Program-made: the position numbers and the translations under genes
Shown here: positions 12,957 to 26,553 of the stretch, in pieces
Layout: every line of letters begins with the position of its first letter
How positions within the stretch are numbered: the first letter of the stretch is position 1
Assembly: GCA_013398015.1 (NCBI GenBank)
Contig: VZRR01009906.1
Span: forward strand, 797,695 to 861,694
Source: Oreocharis arfaki
Taxonomy: Eukaryota; Chordata; Aves; Passeriformes; Paramythiidae
Direction of reading: 5' to 3'
DNA length: 64,000 bases
Notes under the pieces: generated by a model
What the model saw: only the letters and a program-made list of their open reading frames with translations
Database searches by the model: none
What the model was told of the DNA's origin: nothing

Positions 12957-14066
12957 TTAGCTGCAACGTCCAACATGCTCCAAAACATACTCAGGAAAGT
13001 GGAGGCTGCAGACCTGTAAGCCATCCAGCTTGCACGGCATCCTTGGATATTCATCTTCTTTCCATTTGTTTTCCTCTGGATCAAAAGTGAGAATCGAATC
13101 ACTGTAGTGACCATTGTAACAAAGGCCTCCAAGAACCATTATCTGTTTGTCCAGAACAGCTACACCATGACCGCTCCTACCTATTGGCATAGAAGCCAAT
13201 ATTGTCCATTGATCAGTATCAGGATCATAAACCTCTGTAGACGGACATCCTTGAGATTCAAAGGAGGCTCTCAGGATCACACAGACACCACCAAAGACAT
13301 AAAGCTTACCATTATAAGAAATCATTTTGTGAAAGCACCTTGCATAATTCATTTTGCATTTGTTCTCCCAACAGTTAGTGACCACTTGAGTTCTCCGTGT
13401 TCGCTGCTCTACTGTCCCTTCTTTACTGGGATCAAACACACACACTTGCTTAGAAGTTGAAGATGATGTAATTCCACCAGTGATATACAACTTGTTACCA
13501 AGCACAGTCCCTTCATGTCCGTACTTATTGACTGGATAGGGATCCACAAATTCCCATTTATCTTCAGTAATATCATACCGTTCAGTTGAGTAAAACGTTT
13601 CATCCCTGGTTCTCCCAGCCACTGCATAAACATACCTGCCAATCACTCCAACAGCAAACTCAGAACGTGGCACTGACATGTCTGCCATTCGTAACCAAGT
13701 GTTCTGTCTTGGGTCATATCTAAACACTTTGGATGAAGCATGAAACTCACCATCTGGCCCCAGTTCTTCCCCACCTAACAAGAACACAAAGTTATTTACA
13801 ATGGCAAGGCAGTCTGGTCGTAAAGGTACTTGAGGACCCTCTAGTTCCCACCAGACCCTCGGTTTGTGCAAGAGAAGAATTTTACTGTTTACCATACTGT
13901 GTCCTATCATTCCTCTAAATACTGCAGTCTGGGGTTTGGCAGAACGAATTTTGTTCGATTTCATTTCCATCAAAGGCTGTTGGTGAACGCTATGAAAGTA
14001 ATTCATGGCTTGGTCAACCTCATGTCGCAGCTGCCGGGAGTATCGATAAAACTCTGATGTTTTTAC
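12957..14066 (-). CDS. KLHL15: KLHL15 second coding exon (kelch repeats) with stop codon
   Basis: The acceptor AG at 14068-14067 is followed by GTA AAA ACA TCA, so the exon starts at V236 and runs through residue 604 to a stop at 12959-12957. Blades of a kelch propeller are visible from their glycine pairs: LLGGE (residues 333-334), AVAGR (385-386), ITGG (432-433), VFGG (494-495) and VLGG (548-549), each followed by the conserved Tyr/Trp positions. A basic stretch QRTRRTQ (about 456-462) lies in an inter-blade loop. The first 20 codons precede an internal Met, so a start at 14006 would be wrong. The final residues (HVGRCS) differ most from the mammalian protein. Confidence 0.96.
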   Translation of the reverse strand, partial: VKTSEFYRYSRQLRHEVDQAMNYFHSVHQQPLMEMKSNKIRSAKPQTAVFRGMIGHSMVNSKILLLHKPRVWWELEGPQVPLRPDCLAIVNNFVFLLGGEELGPDGEFHASSKVFRYDPRQNTWLRMADMSVPRSEFAVGVIGRYVYAVAGRTRDETFYSTERYDITEDKWEFVDPYPVNKYGHEGTVLGNKLYITGGITSSSTSKQVCVFDPSKEGTVEQRTRRTQVVTNCWENKCKMNYARCFHKMISYNGKLYVFGGVCVILRASFESQGCPSTEVYDPDTDQWTILASMPIGRSGHGVAVLDKQIMVLGGLCYNGHYSDSILTFDPEENKWKEDEYPRMPCKLDGLQVCSLHFPEYVLEHVGRCS

Positions 14067-17000
14067 CTATGAATACATTTAAAAGATATTAAAATTCTGA
14101 CCAAGAGAAACAATCCAGAAAACCTAAAGCACTATGTGTCATTAGAAGATTATTTTACTTCGTTTCATTCAGGCAATCTTGAGAGCAATTGCATTTATGC
14201 ATGAAGGTTTAAACTGATGTATTGTTATCCAAAATCCAGAAGGCAATTTAGTGATTAAGAGTAGTGACTAACATTTTCAGCAGAATAATCACATGCAGAA
14301 TTTATGCTGGAATTAGGCACAACTGAAATCCCCAAGTCTAAAAATCATTATGCCTTCTCCTGAAAAAAGCTTCTGTTCATCTTCTGCTTAATCCATAAAA
14401 CACCCAAATTAAAAATTCACTCTTTTCCTGGGTTTCAAAGACACTCTATACACCTATTCTGTGGTTACCAAGGTCTGCTCTAGTCTGGTTTTTTTCTGAA
14501 TTCTCACAAACGAAGCCCGAGCTCCCAAATGCTAGTCTCTGCTCACAGGGTTATTTAATTGCCACGGAGTGGGAAGGTACCCAACCCCCTTCCTTCAAAA
14601 TGTGCGCTTGCGCCAACCACTCATTATGATGATGACCTTATGTTTTCCCCTCTTTGAGTTTCCACATGTTAACACACGCCTTTAACACAAGAAGGAAAGA
14701 TCTCAACATACAATCCTTCGGTTGTGCATTTCTTTGGCAAATTGCAGAGGTAGGTTTGAACTTCCCAGGTGAGAGTTACAATCTAAGAGCCATCCCTGCT
14801 CAGTTTTATTGGAGTTGTAGGCACAGGGGAAAAGAATTCCTTTCTGAGACCCTTGCTACTATCTAAGCCAATTTAAGTGCCTGAGGCTGGTCCTGAGACC
14901 ATTCCAAAACACATCCCTGTCTTGAACATTTTAATTAATCTAGCTCAAGGCAGTCCTCAGCTCACCGTGGGAATCTCTTCAGAGGCTTCACTCTTCCTGT
15001 ACAGTCTGGTGTAACACAGCATTCTGAATCACACTTCAAAAATACATAAAAACCTGCTAGATGTTGCCAAATCCACAAATCCTTAATCATATTTGATCCT
15101 AAATCCCAGTTTCTTTCACACAAAATTGGATTGCTTTCAAACAGTCTGAAAGCCTTTAGTACCCACCAGCTCCAAATAAGAAGCAACCCTCTGAAAAAAT
15201 CTGAGGCCACTATGAAATCAAGTGACCACAAGGTAACACCAGAAGCTACTATTTTTAAGCGTCTTTTACCCCACACCTCCTCCTATTCCCTATCCCAAAG
15301 AACAAATGTCTTAGGGGTGGTGGAATAAATTTTGACATACATGGAAAGTGATTGGGAAATTAATGTTCTTTACACCTTGTGAATAAAGTAACTGCTTGTT
15401 CCATAAACACGTACTATTAAAATTTTGTTAGCCGTCTGTTAATTATCTTTTCCTTGTATAGTAATTAAGACATCCTGCTGTCAAAGAATCATTTTTTTTA
15501 AAAATCTTTTCAACTGTCATTATTGAATGTAATTTGCACAGTTTTTGAGAGTTTGAAACACCAGATTTCAAAAAAACCCTGAATACTAACCTACTATTTT
15601 AAAGCAATGTATAGCTCAAGAGTGACAGTGACTTGCTGTTTTTATTTACACATTTTCTTCCTCCACTTTAATTTTGACAAGTTCAACTTATTTTTGTTTT
15701 TTAAAAAAGAGGATGGTCACATGCAGATCACATTTATTATTCTTGCAGCAATGTCCAGCTTCTTTCTACTGTTTTCACCAGAAGTGATTTTGGAGCAAAA
15801 AGGTTTACTCAGGTATGGTACTTACAGAACACCCGCAGTAAGCCCAGCTCTTCTGGGAACAACAGCTCTATTTTCTTGTTGCAAATAAAGAATACATCAT
15901 ACAAAGACAGATCTGCTCATATGGTATTTGTTAGAATAAACCACATAACTTGCGTGACTGAAAAGACTGAACATAAATTACAGAAAATATGCTGGCAGCA
16001 CAGAAAAATGGTAATACAGAAAGGTTACAAAAAACCAAAAAAGGAAGTTAAAATAACAAAGAATCATGGCTGGGCTACTTTATCTTTAAAAGGAACTTTC
16101 AAATTCTAAACCAGCAGGACTACTTCAGGTATTCCCAAACTGGAGCTATCCTCTTTGGAATTAAATAAAAATATAAATTATCTTTGTTCCACCTATATGC
16201 AGCCAGGGTTTTCTTGGATAATTGTGGAAGACAACAGGATCAATGCGCTGACAATGTGAAGCACACTAGTAAAGCCTGGCAGAGATGGAAAATGTTTTTC
16301 TTTCTCCCTCAACATTTAAAACTGTCATTAGATCTAGAAATTGGAATGCCAGCCAGAAACTGGCATAAATAAGCCTACATCCTCATCACTCTACTCTTTC
16401 ACATAGCCTAAATCTCATCCCATGAGAGCATGCCAAAGGAAACAAGGAGTATCTCTAATTCCAGAGACAGACCCTCATGACCAGGGAATCAATCTATTAG
16501 TTTACTACTGCTTATCTCGACAAAGGCACTCATGTCAAAGCAAAGCCTCAATCTCTTACCTTAAACAAAAAAGACATCAAGGAGCAAATGCAACTCCCAG
16601 TTTTTAACACCCCTCTGTGACTGGAGTTTGTAAAGAAGCTTCCACAAGCACAAGTCTGAAGAGCTGAACATGAAAATACACAAGCACTAGCAATTCCTAC
16701 AATATGCAGAAAAAAAAAAATCCCACAAAACAGGAGTGATCAACTACCTTAATTCTGGTAAGAAAAGGTAATTGGAGCATTCCTAGACTTGGCTGCCAAG
16801 GAAAAATATCCCTGGTTTTAGCCATCCACCTCACACCAACAACCTCTGCCATATAGGAGCAGTACCTCTGCTGAGGCTCAAAGGATGGTCTAAGATGAAT
16901 GTTAGCATACGCCTGTAGGAAAGTACAGACTGCTCACATTTGCTTGATGCAAATGAAAACAAAGCAAATGTAGGTCATTTGGCCCATTTTCAGTCATACT

Positions 17001-20000
17001 GTGAAATATCCCAGAATTATCTGAAAGCCCTGTTCAGTCCATAGTAAGGAAAACTCTCTGCCTACACTTTCGTATAATAATACAGTAATTTTCATTACTT
17101 GTGTGTATAATCAAAAAAGAGAAGCATTAAAAATTAGGTAGCTTGGTGTTTAAAAAAACTGTAAGTTGTGCATGTCAGCAGATGAAAGCACATGGCCTTC
17201 CGTGGGAATTTCTATCTGACACCCAAAACATGCAGAAGGAAAGCCCTCAGCTTTCAAAAGTAGGCTTTGCCACTACCTGTAAGTAGCAACAACGAGCTGA
17301 TCAGCAAATATCTAAGTGCTTATCAACAGACCAGTTTTCCTGTTAAGTTCAAATGGAGAAGCTCTGGAAGGAATGTGTTCATAATTACCAACACTCAAGC
17401 AGAACACACAGATTTCTGCAAAACAGATGGAAATGTACATTAATCGTCATGAACCCTGAAGTAAAACAAATGTTCATTCCTAAAGAGTACATCATCAACA
17501 CTGAATTGATAAAAACATATAAATGCTTCAAAGCACTTTCAAAGTTTAAAAAAAACCTGCTCTGTTATCTTGCTGAAAGGTCTCAAACGCATTTTAAGTT
17601 GGACTTCCTTATCAACTCCACTCTTAAAAAAAGGAATTTAATCCAAGTGCTAAAGCTTTGCTCATGTGATTTTTTTTACATTCTTTCCATTCTTTCCAAT
17701 TCTTTAATTTTCTGGAGAAAACCTTCTTAAAGAGGTTATGCTGCAACACAGCCCTAATGTAAGAGTTTCCTCAAGATCTCCAGAGATGGAGAATGAGAAT
17801 TATCTCAATGTATCAAATACCAGTTACAGTGGTTCACTTTTAGCTACACAGACTGAGAACAGCATAAACAAAATCAAATGTGTCATTCCATAACAAAACA
17901 TGTAAAATAATTTAAAACATCCACCCCTCTACTCGCCCCGTAGGCAGTCAATACCAAAATCACCACCATCCCTCCAGTCACAGTAAATTTGAGCTTTAAT
18001 GCATTTTCTTTTCTTCATTTTAAATCAGTGAAACATTCCATAAAAACTGCTGGCTTTCCAAATTAATGAAGCTATTAATCATTGCCTATTTTTCTGCTGT
18101 ATTGCAATGCATGCTTTTCTAGTTGTAGCACCTAAGGAAGTCTCAGAATCTTCCATTTATATTGTATGAAGAAGTAAAACAAAAAATTAAGCCATTAATT
18201 TCTAATTTGAAAAGTGATCCCCACACAAGACCAGCTGTATCCCATATTATGTTCATCAACTTTCCCTCTCCTCCAAAACAATTATGCTAATTAATAAGCT
18301 GCAGGAAGAGCAATGAAATGCAAGGTAAATGTTCTGTAACATGTTTGACTTCAGTATATGGCTTTTTTTAAGAAACATTTTCCTCATACAATCATTTACA
18401 GCTACAGCTCTATCTATATTCTTGTTACTTAGGTTTATAAGAAAAAGCTTTCAAAACCAGAAAGAAAGGCCTCTTTTGAACTGCCCAAATTAAACAGCTA
18501 TTATTTGTACACCTGGTAACTACATTTTAATGTGTTATTATTTGGGTGGATATTAACTTGCTTACTTCTGTAGAACTGGTAAAAAAAACCCCAAAGACAA
18601 ACAAAAAGAAAAGCCCAGAAAAACTTTGATGGCTTATAATGTGACTTTATCACCTCTAGTCATGTAAACAGAGACCTATTTTAAAGATTCTAACTTATTG
18701 TGCTAAAGTTTTCTAAGCCTGACAATTCTGAATGTGTAAGTAATGTAATTCAAACTCAGCTAGCAGGGGTACAGAAGCAATGCTCCACCTTTCCGATGAA
18801 CAATGTTGGCATCTGTATCACATTTCTAAAGACCAAATTCCTACTCTTACTTGAAAAAAAAAATCAGACTTATTTTACTAGAGATTAACCTGAATCAAAA
18901 CCAAAGATCTATCAACTCTACTAACAAGGATCCTCATTATTTTCACATCTACTTATCTCTGACCATATTCTAATCACAATTACAAGCCAGTATGAGAACT
19001 GGTCCATACCAGTGAAGGGCTTTGAAAGGCTATTCTGCAAGCGTCACAAATGACTTAAGTGATTTCAGCCTAACCATAGAAAGGCACAGCCTCTGTGCAG
19101 CAAGGACAATGCCTTCAAATTGATTACTTGGCTGATCCTTTTTAGAAACTGAAAGAGAATTCATCAAAGTCAAGATGGAGTCTAACTCAATCTAATCTCT
19201 CAAATCAGAGTGGAGTCAACAATCTATATGCCACAATTAAGAAGCTCAGCACATAATAAATACTGCTAGCAAATCTATTCAAATCAACAATAACCTTAAC
19301 ACCCAAAAACATTAAGTGCAGCACCTATCTACAATAAGAGGGGCCCCCTAACCTCACCCACACTTCTTATTCTAGGCTTCAGCAAACAAAGTTGTGTAAG
19401 TAGATACACATGTACTACGAGACATGGAGGTAAATGAGAAAAAAAAAAAAGAAATTCAACACATTTACGGAAGTTAAAGTCACAATAACATAAAATTACA
19501 ATGACATCTTCTCAAAAATTATTGTTTTCTAGGCACAAGACAGAAGATATTCAAAGATAACGTGCTACCTCTACAGCAGAAGCTGATGAACCTAGTGATT
19601 TGTAAGTTTTTGATTTAAGCTCTCCATTTACAAATCAGCATGGGCCAGTCATAACAAACTTTACAGACTGGACATAAAAAACCCCTGGATTTTAAGGACA
19701 GAGGTTTTGAAACAACATTTCAATCGGAGTAGTACACAGAAACTAAATGGAGCTTAAGCAGTACGTATCAGAGAAATCAAGACATGGTTGCTACCAGTAA
19801 CATGGAGATTAACTCAATGGTCCAGGTGAAAGGCACTCCAACTTCTATCTCCAAAATTCCTGAAGACTTACAGAGCCATGGATATGTTTCATAAAAAAGG
19901 AAAGCACAATGTGGATAGTGAAACTTGTCCTTTTCCCCAAACACTTTGCCTTTACTTTTGAACTATTCCCTAAATCCTTACTTGATTATCTTTCCATTTT

Positions 20001-23000
20001 CTCTCATACATCTGCATGGACTTTAAGGGCTGAGGAACAACAGGAGTACCTACTCATACTTCAGAAGCCATTCTTCCAGGACAGTCTGCAGTAAGCAAAC
20101 AGGCTGTACCTTCATTTGTTGCACTCTAAATTGCACATCAGCCTCCAGGTGCTAATCTAGAGCCACTGATTTCATTTTTAAATTGCACACCTCTCCAAAA
20201 AAAAGATGTCAGGAACGGAATGGCTTGAGAGGCCAAAAGTATCCTCATCATAACTTGCAAAGTTATAGAAGTTATTTATATTCTACAGTGAGAGGCATCT
20301 GAGAAATGTGTATTAGAAAGATTACACAAAAATACATATGACAAGCCAGCCAGTGTATAGCAAATACTGGGTTAGCAGAACTGGAAGAGTCAACCTTAGA
20401 CTTTATTTGGTACATTCATGCATTTAATATGTGCTGGCTTCAGGAAAAGGGTGGATTCTGTTTGTGGACCTCCAAAAAAAAGGCAGTTTTACCACTATTT
20501 CCCCATTTTACACAGAGAATAAAGAGGCTCTCCCCGGGTTACTGCCAGAACAGTGAACAGACATGCTCTTTTATTAAAAAAATAAAGTGTTTTATATTCT
20601 GATGTTGGCTCCAGCTGCAGTTGTCCTTTGTCACTTGTCATGCTGGATAACTTAGTACTCTCTAGCCAGGGTAGAACACAAATGCATTCCTAGCTGCAGT
20701 AACAAATGACAATTAGCTCTGCTTCCCTCTGCTGAGTTGTCCCACTCCATAATCTGCACTGGCTTTTCTCTGCTCCCACATACAATTAACAGAAAGGGTA
20801 TTCACAGACAAAGCTTTTACATGTAGATATATAATCTGGGATGCTGAAAACAACATCTCTCCTGAAGTTGTACCTATTGGGCCATTTGGCAGCTGTCAAG
20901 ATAAAACATGAGAAGCACTGTATGCAGGATTTATACCAATGATATCAAATCCAATTCCAGAAGTTATACCCAAATATAATGCTGAAGACCAACATACACT
21001 TGCACTTACAGAAATTTAACTGAAGAAAGCTTGATGGTTGAGCTTGTATCCCCAAAACTCATAGAGCTGAAGCAGACTCACACAAATCCTGCCCTATTAA
21101 CCTCAAAAAAATACGTTGTGAATTCTGTAAGTTTTATTACTGAAGAGCTTAAATGATGTAATAATATGATAAAAGTGCTATTTAAAACAAGACACTACCC
21201 AGCATCCTGCAGAGTTCAGCTCTTACAAGTTAAAAATGTTTTAACCCAATATAAACATTACATTAGTGTTCTAAAATATGTTTAGGTATTTATTTTGTTT
21301 ATGTCTGTAGTCTAATATAGCATCATAAATACATTTTATGTATTGTTACTTCCTATGCTCAGTTCCTACACAGAGAAAAAAATCCAAAATATAAAAATTC
21401 ACTAGTCTGAAGTAATTAAGAGCTCTTATAATCTGAAATACAAATAAATATAAGAATTACTGCTTGGATAATCCAGTGGCCCCTAAAACCACCAAAACCA
21501 ACACAACCTTGTCTGCATATTCACTAGATACTAAAGTAAAAATATATGGGAGATTAATTTGTAAGAAGCACAACAAAAACATGGGGTCTGAACTCCTATT
21601 AATTTGCTGAGAGATGAAAAATACAGAAGTTAAAGTTGTATCTTATCACACAAAATTAACATTGCTAAAACAGCACAGATCAAGTAATTCCTAACCTGAA
21701 CACTGTTACTGGCTTGTAAGAGAGCTGCTTACAAAGCATTGTAATCCTCTAATGTTAATAAATATTCAGAGATTCTCAAGAACTAGAAAACAACAATTTT
21801 TTTGTCTGTTCTTCAACAGAAGAGTAGAAAAACCAAGTTCTTTTAACTCTTACTACATACAATGAACAGTTGATCACCTCTTACAAAGAGTCCTCTGATA
21901 CTTAAAGTGAATAATTACATTTGATACCATCAATAATTTTTTGATTGTATTATGTCTTGTGTACAACCAAGTGTATGTGTAACTTTGCAGGATCAGGGCT
22001 TACTTCTAACTGCTGTGTAACAGCACAAGCACTGAAGATACAACAACAAAAACACTCTGCAGATTTAAGAGCAGATGCTGCTCTTCACTTGTAAATAACC
22101 CTCCCCTGTACTTAAGCCACATAAAATCTACAGTCACTATTTTTGATTATATTGGTAACAATTATCATAACATACACCCTACATATTATGTACAGGTCTA
22201 AAGCCTCTAGAAAGCAAGAAGCAACTTGTGGAAAACAGTTAAGAACGTTTGAAATCAAACGAGATACAAGTGACCTTATTTCAAAACGCTTTTTCCATAT
22301 AAAGTCATGTATAAATACGTACTGCAAACATACCTGTTCTCCAGCCACTGTAGGTATTATTGTCTAATAACCAAAGACAATACTTTAAGTTGTTTGCCTT
22401 CTATGATTTTCTTTATTAGAAAAATTAATGCTACCATTTTGTTCCTTCTCATAGCTTCAGGAATCTTACCTATTTAATGGCATGCTGCCCTAGCTAAATG
22501 ATGAATCCTGCCTACTGCTTTTCAAATGCACCAACCTTCTCAAAAACACTGGATGGTGTCATCAAACAAAACCTGATGTTCTGAATGATGGTGTCCGTAT
22601 GCCTCCAGCGTCTTCTATCATGGCGCAGCCAGGCCTGAACAGCTTCATACAGCTCTATCTCTGGAAACCTGCTCAGATGATCATTATCCAAGTAAGACAT
22701 GAGCTTTTCAAAGCTCAGATATGAAAGGAAGTCAGGTCTGGACATGAGTGGCACAAAATTCTCTAGCAGAAAGGAATCCAATTTTTCCCTGACTCCTTCG
22801 ATGTTTACACCAAAATCATCCAGAAGTCTCATAATTTCTGCACAGTTTTCTAAGCAGATTTTAGCTAAGAGAAAAGAGCAGCAAAACTTTACCACCTCTA
22901 TAAGCTGGACATACATGGCAGCCTGAAGGATTTCATGAACAGTGTTCATACTCAGTTCAATAGTTCCATAGTACATGAATTGGAGGACATGACTGAAGCC

Positions 23001-23240
23001 TGTAGCTGTCAGACCTTTCAAATGGATTTTGTCCTGATCTCGTTCTCGCATGTCTGCTGTGAACATAATCCTGAAGTAATCACTCTGGGTGGCAAGCAGT
23101 GCTTTATGGGCCTGAAATTGGTGGTCTTCAATGACAAGTGTGACATCAAGAAGCAATCCCTCCTCATACAGTGCTCTGAATCCTGCAGAGACACTGGTGT
23201 CATGGATGGAGGAGCTAAACCCTTCCACGTCCCCTGCCAT
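12957..23240 (-). CDS. KLHL15: KLHL15, kelch-like protein 15 (whole coding span, two coding exons)
   Basis: The coding region joins 23240-22536 to 14066-12957 on the minus strand (705 + 1110 nt), giving 604 aa plus stop, the usual vertebrate KLHL15 length. The protein has an N-terminal BTB domain (about residues 31-98), a BACK domain (about 133-235) and a C-terminal kelch propeller (about 300-590). From family knowledge it is a substrate adaptor: BTB and BACK bind CUL3, and the propeller recruits targets such as the PP2A regulatory subunit B'-beta and CtIP for ubiquitination. The start codon lies seven bases inside an exon that begins after a clean acceptor, and the protein begins MAGDVEGF as in other vertebrates. 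The intron of about 8.5 kb has GT-AG ends. The sequence is highly conserved except the last dozen residues. I am very sure of the identity. Confidence 0.97.
14067..22535 (-). other. KLHL15: KLHL15 intron between the two coding exons
   Basis: This intron of about 8.5 kb has a GT donor at 22535-22534 and an AG acceptor at 14068-14067. It is AT-rich and contains only short open frames with no recognisable protein similarity. I see no CR1 copy, RNA gene or other interspersed repeat in it. Confidence 0.9.
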
Positions 23241-23247
23241 GAATCAC
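22536..23247 (-). CDS. KLHL15: KLHL15 first coding exon (BTB and BACK domains)
   Basis: Reading on the minus strand, a pyrimidine-rich acceptor ends in CAG at 23250-23248. The exon then carries seven untranslated bases and the ATG at 23240-23238. It encodes residues 1-235: the BTB fold (from LYEEGLLLDVTLVIEDHQFQ through the LQFMYYGTIEL segment) and the BACK domain. The exon ends in GAG AAG at 22536, followed by a GT donor at 22535-22534. Reading through the donor adds only six residues before a stop, so the open frame to 22512 is intronic. Splicing in phase 0 to the next exon restores the expected FEKVKTSEF junction. Confidence 0.96.
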
Positions 23248-26200
23248 CTGGGAGGAAGAAAAAAAAATAAATAAAAATAAAAATAAATCATAGTTTCTAA
23301 TAACATATTACAAGCCCTTCCTGACCAGATAAATCCTAACTCAGATTGCTTTGATTAGGACTTAGAAGTCTTCACCATTCTTTTTGTTTTCTCTCTGGCT
23401 GAAAAATCAACTTATGAAACAACTTAAAATACAAACTTTAAATATTTCTCCCCCAACCAAGTATTCTCATTTTAAAGACAGGGTAATGAGCAAAAATAAC
23501 TATGCAATACTGCTAAAAATGATTCCTTACTCAAAGTTAATTCATGGTCATAAAATGAACTAAAAAGGTTGTCATGGCTTTTTTCCTCTCCCCTCCGTCA
23601 ATCATTCTAAAGGATTTATCTCAGGGGAGCAATAAAACACCCACTCTTGAATATCAGAGGTTTCAAAAAGGAAGCCAAACTTCCTTAACCTCAGAAACAA
23701 GCTCCAGTAGACCTGCACATAGTATTATCTAAAAAAAAAAAAATTATTATGTTTTAAAATCTATGTCAATTTACTTAAAAGTTATTTGAAGGAAAATGAA
23801 CATTTTCAGAGATACTACCTGAGATTGTTTTTACAGGAGAAATGAAGCACACACAGTCCCATCATGTTCCCCCCGTTTCTTACTACAGTGATTAATATCA
23901 GATTATGAGATTTATGAAGTTCAAAATACCAAGGCAGTAAGAAACACTGACAAGAACAGGTCACAAAAAATAATGTTCTGTATAGTGGGCTTAGTGAAGC
24001 TTAATTGCTCATTAAGCATTTGCAGATACAGTGTTACTTACATGCAAGCTATAATTAAACAGCAAATAAACCAAAAAGAAATCTAAGAGTAGCAGGATCC
24101 TACCCTGTTAAACTCAATGAAGATAAATACTCAATAATCAAAATAAAAACCTATTCAAAATCCAGAAATTTCTCAAAATGTTGCTCAACTTCCGTAGGTT
24201 TAGGTAGGGTGAAGCTGCACAAGGCAGCTTGAACCAATTAACAATTCATCAAAGGACAACAGCACACTCCATCTTCCTTCTCTGTCTCATTCTAGGACCT
24301 GACCTCCTGCTGCCTACTTTGAATCATTTCTAGGGCTCATTGGGCTTCACCAGAAAGTCCATTTAACTCATAAACAAGACTAAAAAACAGATTAAGAGCA
24401 GGGACGGACAGACGTGAAAAAGACACGTGACACAAACATGACACCCCCATGCCCCAGCACATGCGAAACCTCCAAACTAGAAATCTTTCTGCTTCCCAGT
24501 GAGCTGACTTCTGACTTGATACTGTGGGGTTTGGCACAAGAACCAACCTGATGTAGAGGGCAGGATTCATACTTGAGCAGGAAGAGAAAGAGCAACAACT
24601 TCCCTATTTGACATTAATTTGCTATTAGAATTGATTCATCTTGTTTTATTCCTCTTCATCCCACCTTAAATTACACTGCAACTTTCCCCTCAGATATTTG
24701 TTGCATTTAACTCTGAATTTCTTATAACAAGTAAAGCTAATTATGTTTTGGTACTGGTAACCCACATGAAAAGCTAAATAATAACAACAGTTAGAAAAAC
24801 CTGTAGATTATCAAGGTCATAAAACGTCACAGAAGTATATGGACCCAGAAGTGACTCTAGGGCAGCCCATGTTTCACAGCCTCAGAGAGCAGTTACCACT
24901 TTACCCCCACTTCCTCAAGCACCACATTCTGGCTGCTGCTATTGTAACAGGAATGCATTTTATTAGACTCATCAATGGATAATCATCTCCTTTCCTTCAC
25001 TCCTCAGCACCATCCTGGAAAACCAAACTGGAGATACCCTTTGTCTCTGCAAAACTAATCTGGTGAGTGGGTGTTTGTAGCCACACCTCATGGAATTAGC
25101 ACCACTCCCACACTGTTGAAGCCTAATAATTGGTTCTGTGCACAATAAAGTCAATGCTGTGAGTGTTCATTACAATTAAGGCCTTCTCACAAATTTCAAA
25201 TTCCTGAAAGTAAGAGCAGGAGCAAAAGAACGAGGATGACAATCCAATCACTTTCTCACCAGCATCCATGATAGCACCTTCCCCTCAACGTCACTGAAGA
25301 CAAAGAGAAACATGCAAACCACTCTGGAACCTAATATCGTGAGACTCTTACTCCTCAACATCAAATACCTTCCAGAAAGAAAAATTATCATCAAATATTT
25401 TTCTTAGCTGTTTCCAATTCTTACACAAAAGCAGATGAGGAAAGAAACACTTCACTAACTCTTACCACCTCAAAAAGAAGCAACCAATTGAAGAGGAAGC
25501 ATAGAGCCTGACTTTACAGGATTTTGCTTTCTAATTGGACTTCTGATACCAAATAAAAAGGTAAGCACCAATATTAGCTTTTTTCCTTCTTTCATCTGAG
25601 CACTTGTAACTCCTCTCCTCCCATCCCCAGTTCTCTGATGTTTAATAATAGCTGAGCTCATACCTCACTCTTTCCTGTTCAAGAGATTTAACAATCACTT
25701 GCCTTTAAATGGGCCACTCATCTTCATAAGACATACAGACTTGAAACAACTCTCATTGCTGTCTGAAATCAGCCAAGAGGTTCAGTGGTTACAAGGACTC
25801 TCAGACAGTACAACTGTGTAAGTTATAGTGCTTTAGGAGACCAACTAAGACTTGGCTCAGTGTCGGTTCCATGATCAGGGTTAAAAATGGGAAAGGACAG
25901 TTGGAATTTGCAAACGTGAGAATGAGAACAGAAAAACAACACTGTATCAGGGGGAGAAAAAGTCAAAAATGAAGCAACACTCCCCATGTGGCTGAAGCAA
26001 TACAGATTCATCTGTAAATAATGGGATCTCCCACCACACAGGCAATGTCACTGAAGGCATTTCTTCAAAACAGTATGTGCATTACTGTGTACCTGAACAA
26101 CACAGAAAAGCCACAGCAGCAAGCTCCAAACTCACAGTAGAATCTTTGCCCTTACCTTGAAAAAGATAATTACATTATGGATACTCCATAAATAAAATAA

Positions 26201-26359
26201 GAGAAATTAACTTGTACACAGGATGGCCCTAAAAGAAAGGCCTCTTTCACCACCCTCAAAGAAGCAAAAAGGAAAAGCTGGAAAGTGAAATTAAGCAGAG
26301 AGAGATGGTAGATGCACCTCCAGTGCTGGTTTTAAGGATCAAAACTAGTAAATCATACT

Positions 26360-26432
26360 GAAAATAAACAAAAACCCAAAACAAACAAAACCCACAAACA
26401 AACAAACCAAAATAAAAAAAAAAAAAAAAAAA
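26360..26432 (+). repeat. A-rich low-complexity tract
   Basis: A run of AAAC and AAACCC-like units leads into 19 consecutive A at 26414-26432, directly beside the 5' side of a CR1 fragment. The reverse strand is correspondingly T/G-rich. Its open frames are artefacts. Confidence 0.85.
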
Positions 26433-26436
26433 CAAC

Positions 26437-26553
26437 CAAACCAGCACTAGAGCGTGCTCGGCAACTGGCTCTAGGTGGCCCTGCAAGTGGCCCAGATGAC
26501 CTCCAGAGGTCCCTTATAACCTCAACTAGTCTGTCAATCTGTGATTGTGTTGC
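26437..26553 (+). mobile_element. CR1 LINE 3' fragment
   Basis: The segment GCTCTAGGTGGCCCTGC, then GATGACCTCCAGAGGTCCCT, ending in CTGTCAATCTGTGATT, is the typical 3' end of an avian CR1 of the ATTCTGTGATT-ending type, in sense on the plus strand. It is a strongly 5'-truncated and diverged copy, in the intron of KLHL15 and therefore antisense to that gene. Confidence 0.8.

Noticed and set aside
12914..13918. Plus- and minus-strand frames overlapping the kelch exon
   Set aside because: Alternative-frame shadows of a conserved coding exon.
22512..22535. Extension of KLHL15 past Lys235 into GAFEKQ
   Set aside because: A GT donor follows Lys235 and the known FEKVKTSEF junction is restored by splicing, so the extension is intron.
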